Origin: an uncultured Lachnospiraceae bacterium
GTDB lineage: Bacteria > Bacillota > Clostridia > Lachnospirales > Lachnospiraceae
Assembly (NCBI GenBank): GCA_949346185.1
Contig: CASGVX010000132.1
Location: 1-6,172 of the forward strand
Length of the DNA stretch: 6,172 bases
Reading direction: 5' to 3'
Under the pieces are notes generated by a model. That model was not told the DNA's origin. It ran no database searches and worked only from the letters and a program-made list of their open reading frames with translations. This document shows, piece by piece, positions 1-5,185 of the stretch. Positions within the stretch are counted from its first letter, which is position 1; each line of letters starts with the position of its first letter. Made by a program: the position numbers and the translations under genes.

Positions 1-264
1 GTCCTCCAAGGCAGATGCCCCCTCCTCCCGGGAAACGCTCTGCCCATGCTGCCCATGCTCCCCCTTTTCCTTCTTCTCTGCGCCATACCCTGCCTTTTCC
101 ACCGCTTCTGCGATGGCTTCCGGAGATGCGCTCCCCTCCACCCCCATGGAGTTCGTAAGCAGGCTGACCGAACAGGAGGTCACGCCCTCCACCTGAGATA
201 CTGCCTTTTCCACCCTCGCGCTGCAGGCTGCACAGCTCATGCCAGTTATGCGATATTGCTCCAT
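1..264 (-). CDS. copA: Copper-exporting P-type ATPase, N-terminal fragment (HMA domain), cut by left edge
   Basis: Only the first 88 codons are present; the frame is still open at the left edge. Residues 1-63 form a heavy-metal-associated (HMA) domain with the metal-binding motif GMSCAACSARVEKAV (C11 and C14) and a closing GYGAEKK. In copper ATPases this domain receives Cu(I) and passes it to the membrane pump, which exports it using ATP. After the domain comes a hydrophilic His/Gly/Gln linker (residues 68-76) before the expected first membrane helix. The start is the ATG at 264, with AGGAGG at 274-279, 9 nt upstream. It lies 124 nt downstream of csoR on the same strand, so CsoR-controlled copper efflux is the natural reading. 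HMA domains also occur in Zn/Cd pumps and mercury proteins. The Cu assignment rests on the GMxCxxC sequence and the csoR neighbour, because the CPC motif is not visible. Confidence 0.87.
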   Translation of the reverse strand, partial: MEQYRITGMSCAACSARVEKAVSQVEGVTSCSVSLLTNSMGVEGSASPEAIAEAVEKAGYGAEKKEKGEHGQHGQSVSREEGASALED

Positions 265-283
265 GTCGCCAATCCTCCTCTCC

Positions 284-296
284 TATATCTGATATA
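284..296. repeat. 13-bp palindrome upstream of copA
   Basis: TATATC and GATATA form 6-bp arms around one central base, 20 nt before the copA start codon and just upstream of its ribosome binding site. It could be a weak protein site or chance in an AT-rich leader. No promoter was seen around it, and it does not resemble the GC-centred CsoR operator. Confidence 0.3.
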
Positions 297-332
297 TTCC
301 CCAGAAAGCACGCTGATTCTTCATTTTTCTCA

Positions 333-346
333 GGTGCAATAGCACC
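333..346 (-). other. Small hairpin in the csoR-copA spacer
   Basis: GGTGC and GCACC are perfect 5-bp arms around a 4-nt loop (TATT on the minus strand), in the 124-nt gap between csoR and copA. No T-run follows on the minus strand, so it is not a standard intrinsic terminator. It may be an RNA-processing or stability element that sets the csoR:copA ratio, but this is inference. Nothing else gene-like was seen in this spacer. Confidence 0.3.
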
Positions 347-388
347 CTTCCAGCCATGCATTGTCCAGCCAGTCGATACTTCGCGCCT

Positions 389-694
389 CTATTTCATCAG
401 CTTCTGCAAAACCTCCACCAGTTCTTCCACCGTCTCTTCCTTTCCCTGCCGGATATCTTCCATCACGCAGGTCTTGATATGGTTGCCCAGAAGCACCTTA
501 TTAAAACTATTCAGTGCGGCATTTGCCGCCGCCACTTGGGTGAGAATATCCGTGCAGTAGGCATCTCTCTCCACCATCCCCTTGATTCCCCGAATCTGTC
601 CCTCTATTCTGTTAAGACGGTGAATCAGATCCTTGTATTCCTTCTCGCTGCGCTCCTTGGTCTTATGGCAGGATGCACAATCATGTTCTTTCAT
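389..694 (-). CDS. csoR: CsoR-family copper-sensing transcriptional repressor
   Basis: A 101-residue all-alpha metal-sensing repressor of the CsoR/RcnR/FrmR family. Members bind DNA as helical oligomers and release it when Cu(I) binds. The family core RLNRIEGQIRGI sits at residues 26-37. C47, H72 and C76 match the Cu(I) ligands of characterised CsoR exactly in spacing (C-x24-H-x3-C), favouring copper over formaldehyde (FrmR) or nickel (RcnR) sensing. An extra CxxC (C6, C9) lies at the N terminus. I start at the ATG at 694, preceded by AAAGGAG at 701-707. The open frame extends to 775, but that start would lie inside the operator and overlap the -10 box. Its own promoter carries a CsoR-type palindrome, so autoregulation and control of copA downstream are likely. 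Confidence 0.92.
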   Translation of the reverse strand: MKEHDCASCHKTKERSEKEYKDLIHRLNRIEGQIRGIKGMVERDAYCTDILTQVAAANAALNSFNKVLLGNHIKTCVMEDIRQGKEETVEELVEVLQKLMK

Positions 695-700
695 CCCTTT

Positions 701-707
701 CTCCTTT
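701..707 (-). promoter_or_regulatory. Ribosome binding site that fixes the csoR start
   Basis: AAAGGAG lies 6 nt before the ATG at 694. It decides between this start and the upstream in-frame ATGs near 775, which fall within the promoter region and have no comparable site. Confidence 0.75.
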
Positions 708-770
708 CCATCCGGCACATGGGAATGTATCTCTTGCCAATCACTTGATACTAAAAAAGATTTCCCTATC

Positions 771-799
771 ATCATATACCCCTATGGGGTATATGTCAA
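771..799 (-). promoter_or_regulatory. Sigma-70-type promoter of csoR(-copA)
   Basis: On the minus strand a perfect -35 TTGACA (794-799) is followed by exactly 17 nt and TATGAT (771-776), one base from the -10 consensus. Transcription would start near 763-764, giving a leader of about 70 nt before the csoR ATG. The spacer is almost entirely the CsoR operator, so a bound repressor would directly block RNA polymerase. Confidence 0.85.
773..795. promoter_or_regulatory. CsoR operator (10-bp perfect inverted repeat, 3-bp centre)
   Basis: Arms CATATACCCC (773-782) and GGGGTATATG (786-795) are perfect inverted copies around TAT. The TACCCC...GGGGTA core matches the known type of CsoR operator. It spans the space between the -35 and -10 boxes, as expected for a steric repressor site. 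The recognition by CsoR is inferred from motif type and position. Confidence 0.85.
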
Positions 800-864
800 G
801 GGCAAATATATCTGCATGATCCCTTGCCATTCGAGGCCAATGTGAAAAGATGCTTTATCAAATG

Positions 865-1839
865 TTAATTCTGCTCCCAAATCTGCCCATGCTCCAGCCG
901 AGGGTAACGCACAAGTTCCTTCCCCTCCAAAGGCTCCCTGTGCATATGCACCGCAGTAATCTGATGATTGTCATAAGAAGTGTAATAATAGATGCCCTTT
1001 GTGGCATTGCAGCAGGAAGTATAAATGGTAATCTCATATCCTCCATTTTCCACTTGGCAGCATCCTCTCTGCTGATCCACAGAACCCAAGATATGAAAGA
1101 ACTGACTGACGCTCTCCCTCTCTCCCGTTCCAGAAATAGAATTCATCTTTACAAAAGCTGCCCTCACAAAGCGGGACTGGGAAGATAGATCTCCGGGTAG
1201 GCCAAGCGCCCCCATCCCCCGGCTATAGGGCTGCAGATTCAGTTCCGACGAAAAACGGTTCTCCGCCAAGCCAGGCGACAGATTCATATAATGATTCAAT
1301 GAAAAGAACTGCTGAGCGAAGGTGGGATTATTGGTCAGTATTCCCACGGGATTTTCATATATTTTGATGCCATCCCTGACAGATTCCACCGTGATGGCTC
1401 TCTCTCGATCCGAGATAATCCAGTGAAGGCTGGCCAGAGGCAGCGCTTCGCTAAAAGAAATATCCAGAAGATTGATTCGCTTTATCAGCCTTTCCGCCTC
1501 CTCCACCGTGGCGCATTGACCTAGAATCCAAGGAATCAATTCAAACTGGGCAATATTGTCTCTGCCCTCCGCCTTGGCATGGAAACATGCATTGCCCACG
1601 AAATTCAATCCCGCCATCCCCAGCCCCTTTTCATTGACGGCATCGTGGTACAACGGATAATCCTCTTCCACATGAGCCATGCCAATCAGGGCATAGTGGG
1701 AGGAGATATTCCCCATCTCCCTAAAATGAAAGAGATAATTCCGAGGCGTTACCGTCACCTCATCCCCATAAGAAAAATCATAATCGAGGGTGCGACCAAA
1801 ATAAAAATCCTTTGTGACATATGTGGCTGCTGTACACAT
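865..1839 (-). CDS. bsh: Choloylglycine hydrolase / bile salt hydrolase
   Basis: A 324-residue Ntn-hydrolase, the usual length for bile salt hydrolases, which cut the glycine or taurine amide from conjugated bile acids. No signal peptide is visible, so a cytoplasmic location is expected. Removal of Met1 would expose the nucleophile Cys2. Aligned from memory with the Clostridium perfringens enzyme, the other active-site residues are all present: R16 and D19 (FGRTLDY), N79 (GLNF), N170 (ILTNNPTF) and R223 (SRFVR). The GxGLPGD stretch near 208-216 followed by SRFVR is typical of Gram-positive BSH. The start at 1839 has AGAGGAGG at 1847-1854, 7 nt upstream. It appears to be a single-gene unit with its own promoter. 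The related penicillin V acylases share the fold, so substrate choice is inferred; the Asn at 79 favours BSH over the Tyr found in penicillin acylases. Confidence 0.92.
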   Translation of the reverse strand: MCTAATYVTKDFYFGRTLDYDFSYGDEVTVTPRNYLFHFREMGNISSHYALIGMAHVEEDYPLYHDAVNEKGLGMAGLNFVGNACFHAKAEGRDNIAQFELIPWILGQCATVEEAERLIKRINLLDISFSEALPLASLHWIISDRERAITVESVRDGIKIYENPVGILTNNPTFAQQFFSLNHYMNLSPGLAENRFSSELNLQPYSRGMGALGLPGDLSSQSRFVRAAFVKMNSISGTGERESVSQFFHILGSVDQQRGCCQVENGGYEITIYTSCCNATKGIYYYTSYDNHQITAVHMHREPLEGKELVRYPRLEHGQIWEQN

Positions 1840-1862
1840 TGTTTTGCCTCCTCTTCTGACAA

Positions 1863-1893
1863 ATTATTGAAATACAATCTTCTTCCTTGTCAA
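1863..1893 (-). promoter_or_regulatory. Probable bsh promoter
   Basis: A perfect -35 TTGACA (1888-1893, minus strand) is followed after 19 nt by AATAAT (1863-1868), five of six bases matching TATAAT. The long spacer makes it weaker than consensus. The predicted start would leave a leader of only about 15-20 nt, just enough for the strong ribosome binding site. Confidence 0.5.
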
Positions 1894-1933
1894 TGATTGG
1901 AAGAACATATTTCCTATCCCTAATCTTATTATT

Positions 1934-1966
1934 CGTTCAATACATTCGATATTATGTATCTGAACG
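1934..1966. repeat. 33-bp imperfect inverted repeat upstream of the bsh promoter
   Basis: Arms CGTTCAATACAT (1934-1945) and ATGTATCTGAACG (1954-1966) are inverted copies of each other apart from one extra base (C1960), around an 8-nt AT-rich centre. The element lies about 40 bp upstream of the bsh -35 box. Neither side has a T-run, so it is not an intrinsic terminator. A dimeric regulator binding site is the simplest guess; the protein is unknown. Confidence 0.5.
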
Positions 1967-2014
1967 CTACGATTCAAAGCACCGAAGAGGAAAGACACCC
2001 TATCGTCAAAGCCT

Positions 2015-2042
2015 GCTTGCAAGCGTACTGTACACTAGTGTA
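2015..2042. repeat. Cluster of three abutting palindromes after bioB
   Basis: GCTTGCAAGC (2015-2024), GTACTGTAC (2025-2033) and TACACTAGTGTA (2031-2042) adjoin or overlap, starting two bases after the bioB stop codon. There is no T-run, so this is not a recognisable terminator. It may serve as a 3'-end RNA structure or protein site for the upstream operon. Confidence 0.4.
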
Positions 2043-2044
2043 TT

Positions 2045-3058
2045 TTATGCCAAATCAAAGCCCATGCCCGCCAGCATTTCCCTGTCCTGAGCAGTATTAT
2101 TTCCAGAAGTGGTAAGCATATCCCCGGTAATGGTGGCATTCGCCCCAGACAGAAAGGCCGCCCTCCCGCTATCCTCCATGGTGGTGCGCCCAGCTGCCAG
2201 ACGGATATAGGCAGCTGGATTGATAAAACGGAATATTGCGACAGTGCGCAGGATTTCCTCCTCGGACAGAGTTTTCTTATCCTCCAGCGGCGTCCCGGCA
2301 ATGGGCAGCAGGACATTGAGAGGAATCGACCCGATCCCTAGCTCCGACAACGCAAATGCCATATCCATCCTATCTTCCATACTCTCGCCCAGCCCGATAA
2401 TCCCCCCGGAGCACACCTGCAGCCCCGCCTTTTTTGCCGCCCGGATGCATGCCAGTTTATCCTGAAAGGTATGGGTGGTGCAAATCTGTGGGAAAAACTT
2501 CTCCGAAGTCTCAATATTTGCATGATAGGTAGACACGCCGCTCTCCCGCAGCCCCCGAAACTGCTCCTCTGTCAAGAGCCCATGGGAGGCGCACAACTTC
2601 ATTTCGGGACACTCCTCCCGCATCTTCCTGTATGCCTGCATTGCTTTTTCATAATCCCCCTCCCCCAGCGTCCTCCCCGCCGTGACAATGGAAAATCGGC
2701 GGACTCCTTTTTCCCCATTTTCCCGGCAGGCATCCACAATCTTCTCCACATCCAGAAATCCATATTCTTCGGCTCCAGTGCTGTGATGAACCGACTGGGC
2801 GCAAAATTTGCAATTCTCACTGCATTTCCCTGCTCTTCCATTGATAATGGTACACAGATCCACCTTGTTGCCACAGAGTGCCTCCCTGATGCGGTTCGCG
2901 CCCCTCTTCAGTTCCTCCAGATTTCCTGTTAATAAAAAAGAAACGTCCTCTCCTTTATGCAGTCGTCTTCCTTCAATGATTTCCTCTACAATCTCCTCGT
3001 ACATTTCATTCTCCCTTCGTACTATTACTAGATTTCCACTAATTTCTGGCTCCACCAT
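2045..3058 (-). CDS. bioB: Biotin synthase (radical SAM)
   Basis: A radical S-adenosylmethionine enzyme that inserts sulfur into dethiobiotin, the last step of biotin synthesis. The radical-SAM motif CSENCKFC gives C79, C83 and C86 (numbered from the ATG at 3058). Family landmarks follow: CGNKVDLCTIINGR before it, CSGGIIGLGE (C216), the YIRLAAGR arginine (R286) and GDMLTT near the end. The E. coli [2Fe-2S] ligand C97 aligns with serine here (RFSIVTAGR, S123), while C156 and C216 match C128 and C188; an extra cysteine occurs at C193 (ICTTHTF). The start chosen is ATG 3058, overlapping the upstream TGA by one base (TGATG) with GGAG 8 nt before it, giving 337 residues. An internal ATG at 3004 with GGGAG 6 nt upstream is a real alternative (319 residues) and fits the usual family N terminus. 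No other biotin gene is visible. Confidence 0.93.
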   Translation of the reverse strand: MVEPEISGNLVIVRRENEMYEEIVEEIIEGRRLHKGEDVSFLLTGNLEELKRGANRIREALCGNKVDLCTIINGRAGKCSENCKFCAQSVHHSTGAEEYGFLDVEKIVDACRENGEKGVRRFSIVTAGRTLGEGDYEKAMQAYRKMREECPEMKLCASHGLLTEEQFRGLRESGVSTYHANIETSEKFFPQICTTHTFQDKLACIRAAKKAGLQVCSGGIIGLGESMEDRMDMAFALSELGIGSIPLNVLLPIAGTPLEDKKTLSEEEILRTVAIFRFINPAAYIRLAAGRTTMEDSGRAAFLSGANATITGDMLTTSGNNTAQDREMLAGMGFDLA

Positions 3059-4665
3059 CAAAAATTCTCCATCAGCCCCCGGAATCCCTCCTTCTTGATA
3101 ATCTCCCGATAAAAGGACACCTCGTTCATAATCAAATCATCAATCATCCCCATGCCCAGCAGTTCCACCGGTGCCTGATCATCTGTCAAGACATACTCTC
3201 CCGGGGTATACCTGACCAGCCGACGGGAAACCTCCCCCATCATTTTCGCCAGTTCCCCGCTTTTCTCCTGCCGCCTGTTTTTCTCTAGCCTCTCCAACAT
3301 TCCGCTATTTGCCGAGGCAAACAGTTCCCGGTTGGTGCTCCCCTCCTCGTCCGCCGTATAAATATTAGGAAACACGCGGCCGATGGTGTCCGACAGATAG
3401 GCATTGATATCCCCTTCCTTGTCTCCCTTCATATTGAGATTCACAATCATCACTCCATCCTCCGTCAAATGCTCCTTCACCATCTCAAAAAATTCCACCG
3501 AGGACATCTGGAAGGGAATGGTGATATCCCGATAGGCATCCACCATGATCACGTCATATTTCCGATTCACCGCCTGAAGGTATGCCCTTCCATCATAAGT
3601 AGTGACATCCTGCCCCGCCCGCCTTCCAAAATACTTCTCTGACAGGCCGGTAATCTTCTCGTCAATCTCCACCCCCTCAATCTCCATATTATCAAAGTAT
3701 CTCTCGCACTGGGTTGCATAGGTTCCCGTTCCCATGCCCAGCACCAGCATCTTTACTTTCTCCTTCTCATGCACTCCTGCCATAAAGGGAGCCGCCATGG
3801 CCACGTCATAATACAGACCAGACAGAGCCTTATCCTTGCGCATCACGGACTGCACGCCAAAGAGTACATTGGTAGACAGGATGACCTTTTCCTCATCCTC
3901 CTTCACCTGAAGATAATTGTAGACAGATTCTCCCTCATAGGTTAAATCCTGCTCCCAGAACGCAAAGTTCCCAGTGCCTCCAAAGACGCAGCAAAGGAGG
4001 AACAAACACCCCGAAACCACCATTTTCCGCAAGCCTGTATGGGAGCAGATGAAATAAATCCCCGCAAGCAAGAGCAAAATCCCCCCGAAAATCAAAAAGG
4101 TAATGGCCGTCCCCACCGCGGGTATGGTCACAAAGGTAGGGACAAAGGTCCCGATAATGCTCCCCAGCGTGTTAAAGGCTCCCAGCGTACCCACGATCCT
4201 TCCATTGTCCTCCAGGCTCTCCGTAGTATACTTTGCCAAGGAGGGCGTCACCGTTCCCAGCAAGAACAAGGGAAAGACAAATATCGCCATGCAGGCGAGA
4301 AACGCTGCCCAGATGAGTAAATTATGATTTACCGTCACTACCAGCACGCCGGAAATCCCCAAGATAATATATTTCCCCAGCACCGGAATCCCCGCAATCC
4401 AAAGGGCGGCAATAAGCATTCTCCCATAAAGCCGCCCCGGATCCGGATCCCTGTCCGCCTTTCTGCCACCATATATATTTCCCAGAGCCATGGCAATCAT
4501 TATGGTTCCTATGATAATGGTCCACACAATCTGAGAGGAACTAAAATAAGGCGCCAGCAGCCTGCTGGCACCCAATTCTACTGCCATCACGGACATTCCC
4601 GCAAAAAACTCCGTGAGATACAGATAGCCCTTATTCTGTAAAATTCCCGCTCTCTTTCCCGTCAT
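3058..4665 (-). CDS. Membrane-anchored spermidine-synthase-like protein (fused MFS/spermidine synthase type)
   Basis: 535 residues in two parts. Residues about 14-232 hold seven or eight hydrophobic segments, including LGNIYGGRKADRD after the second, which resembles a transporter-type loop. Residues about 245-535 form a spermidine-synthase-like Rossmann domain: nucleotide-binding VLGMGTGTYATQ (308-319), acidic GVEID (331-335), DGRAYL (358-363) and YDVIMVDAY (370-378). The DxxDP signature of true aminopropyltransferases is absent; only the first Asp (D376) remains, followed by RDITIPF. Polyamine synthesis is therefore doubtful, and the real substrate is unknown. The start is the ATG at 4665, one base after the arsR stop, with AGGAGG at 4672-4677. 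The frame is open to an ATG at 4701, which would overlap arsR by 35 nt and is rejected. Its stop overlaps the bioB start, suggesting coupled translation. Confidence 0.85.
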   Translation of the reverse strand: MTGKRAGILQNKGYLYLTEFFAGMSVMAVELGASRLLAPYFSSSQIVWTIIIGTIMIAMALGNIYGGRKADRDPDPGRLYGRMLIAALWIAGIPVLGKYIILGISGVLVVTVNHNLLIWAAFLACMAIFVFPLFLLGTVTPSLAKYTTESLEDNGRIVGTLGAFNTLGSIIGTFVPTFVTIPAVGTAITFLIFGGILLLLAGIYFICSHTGLRKMVVSGCLFLLCCVFGGTGNFAFWEQDLTYEGESVYNYLQVKEDEEKVILSTNVLFGVQSVMRKDKALSGLYYDVAMAAPFMAGVHEKEKVKMLVLGMGTGTYATQCERYFDNMEIEGVEIDEKITGLSEKYFGRRAGQDVTTYDGRAYLQAVNRKYDVIMVDAYRDITIPFQMSSVEFFEMVKEHLTEDGVMIVNLNMKGDKEGDINAYLSDTIGRVFPNIYTADEEGSTNRELFASANSGMLERLEKNRRQEKSGELAKMMGEVSRRLVRYTPGEYVLTDDQAPVELLGMGMIDDLIMNEVSFYREIIKKEGFRGLMENF

Positions 4666-4666
4666 G

Positions 4667-5035
4667 TCAATCCTCCTCCAAATGCTCTCTGCCCTGAGCA
4701 ATCATCGTGCGCACATGGCCGTCCGCCAGGGAATAAAAAACCGACTTTCCCTCCCTGCGGCTCTTCACCAGCTTGCTTTGCTTCAAAATCCTTAGCTGAT
4801 GAGAAATCGCCGACTGGGTCATATGTAACGCCTCGGCAATGTCGCACACGCAGACTTCCGCCTCAAAGAGCACAAAGAGTATGCGAATCCGGGTAGAATC
4901 CCCAAACACTTTAAAAAGTTCTGCCAAATCGTACAGTTCCGTCTCATCCGGCATCGTCCGATTGACTATCTCAAGCAAATCTCTGTGAACCTCTACGGTG
5001 TCACAGCAATCCAAATCCTTATGCGCCATGTTCAT
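4667..5035 (-). CDS. ArsR/SmtB-family metal-sensing repressor (CadC-like, Zn/Cd/Pb)
   Basis: A 122-residue winged-helix repressor of the ArsR/SmtB family, which leaves DNA when metal binds. The DNA-recognition stretch is MTQSAISHQLRILKQSKLV (residues 72-90), followed by the wing SRREGKSVFYSL. Two known metal sites can be read: a CadC-type alpha3N site from C62 and C64 (EVCVCD) with N-terminal C10/C11, and an SmtB/CzrA-type alpha5 site from D105, H107, H118 and E121 with exact family spacing. Staphylococcal CadC also has both. This predicts Cd/Pb and Zn sensing, matching the PIB-2 ATPase upstream. I chose the ATG at 5035 because AGAAAGG (5043-5049) lies 7 nt before it; the ATGs at 5041 (too close) and 5029 are alternatives. 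No clear own promoter or operator was seen, so its operator probably lies beyond the right edge. Confidence 0.92.
   Translation of the reverse strand: MNMAHKDLDCCDTVEVHRDLLEIVNRTMPDETELYDLAELFKVFGDSTRIRILFVLFEAEVCVCDIAEALHMTQSAISHQLRILKQSKLVKSRREGKSVFYSLADGHVRTMIAQGREHLEED
4672..4677 (-). promoter_or_regulatory. Ribosome binding site of the spermidine-synthase-like gene, inside arsR
   Basis: AGGAGG on the minus strand sits within the last codons of arsR, 6 nt before the ATG at 4665. It fixes the start at 4665 rather than 4701 and points to coupled translation with arsR. Confidence 0.8.
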
Positions 5036-5047
5036 CCCCATGCCTTT

Positions 5048-5179
5048 CTATCGCCTGCAATGCGAAAGGCGCGCAGAATGCGCCATGCCGCAGGCACAAT
5101 ATTTGCAGAGCGAACATCCTTCGCCCCATGAAAAGCAGCACCCAATTCCATCCATATCCATTCTACGGGAAATGGACAT
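5048..5179 (-). CDS. Candidate cysteine-rich mini-protein between the metal ATPase and arsR
   Basis: A 43-codon frame whose product has seven cysteines (C14, C15, C22, C25, C28, C30, C41) and two histidines (H34, H40). The core EGCSLCKYCACG has C-x2-C-x2-C-x-C spacing, like small metal-binding proteins. It fills the gap almost exactly: the ATG at 5179 comes 6 nt after the ATPase stop and the TAG at 5048 ends 12 nt before the arsR start. Inner ATGs at 5161 (37 residues) and 5155 are possible. There is no clear ribosome binding site, so translation would depend on reinitiation after the ATPase. It is also in frame with the ATPase, so read-through of that TAG would append it as a Cys-rich tail. 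I do not recognise the family; metal binding or delivery is inferred only from composition and context. A chance ORF cannot be ruled out. Confidence 0.42.
   Translation of the reverse strand: MSISRRMDMDGIGCCFSWGEGCSLCKYCACGMAHSARLSHCRR
5053..5095 (-). other. Nested stem-loop just upstream of arsR
   Basis: GCCTGC (5053-5058) and GCAGGC (5090-5095) are perfect inverted copies enclosing a second pair, GGCGC (5068-5072) and GCGCC (5080-5084), around a 7-nt loop. In the transcript this two-part stem ends a few bases before the arsR ribosome binding site. It could tune arsR translation or mark an RNA-processing site. It overlaps the candidate Cys-rich ORF, whose codons may account for part of it. 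No T-run follows, so it is not an intrinsic terminator. Confidence 0.35.
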
Positions 5180-5185
5180 CTTTGT

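Noticed and set aside
356..748. Open frame on the plus strand across csoR
   Set aside because: Antisense to csoR, which has family motifs, a ribosome binding site and a promoter. The plus-strand product has no recognisable features.
695..775. N-terminal extension of csoR to the ATG at 775
   Set aside because: That start lies inside the -10 box and operator, and the ATG at 694 has a proper ribosome binding site and the usual family length.
753..795. Possible intrinsic terminator: the operator palindrome followed by T6 on the minus strand
   Set aside because: The T-run is 14 nt beyond the hairpin, too far for an intrinsic terminator. The palindrome is better explained as a CsoR operator.
825..841. 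Short stem TTGCC/GGCCAA between bsh and csoR as a bsh terminator
   Set aside because: Only five base pairs with a bulge and no T-run.
850..1188. Plus-strand open frame over the 3' part of bsh
   Set aside because: Overlaps conserved bsh codons on the opposite strand, with no ribosome binding site or family features noted.
2471..2932. 153-codon plus-strand open frame inside bioB
   Set aside because: Antisense to well-conserved radical-SAM coding sequence, and its product looks like a compositional shadow.
4666..4701. Earlier start of the spermidine-synthase-like gene at 4701
   Set aside because: It would overlap arsR by 35 nt, and the AGGAGG at 4672-4677 clearly serves the ATG at 4665.
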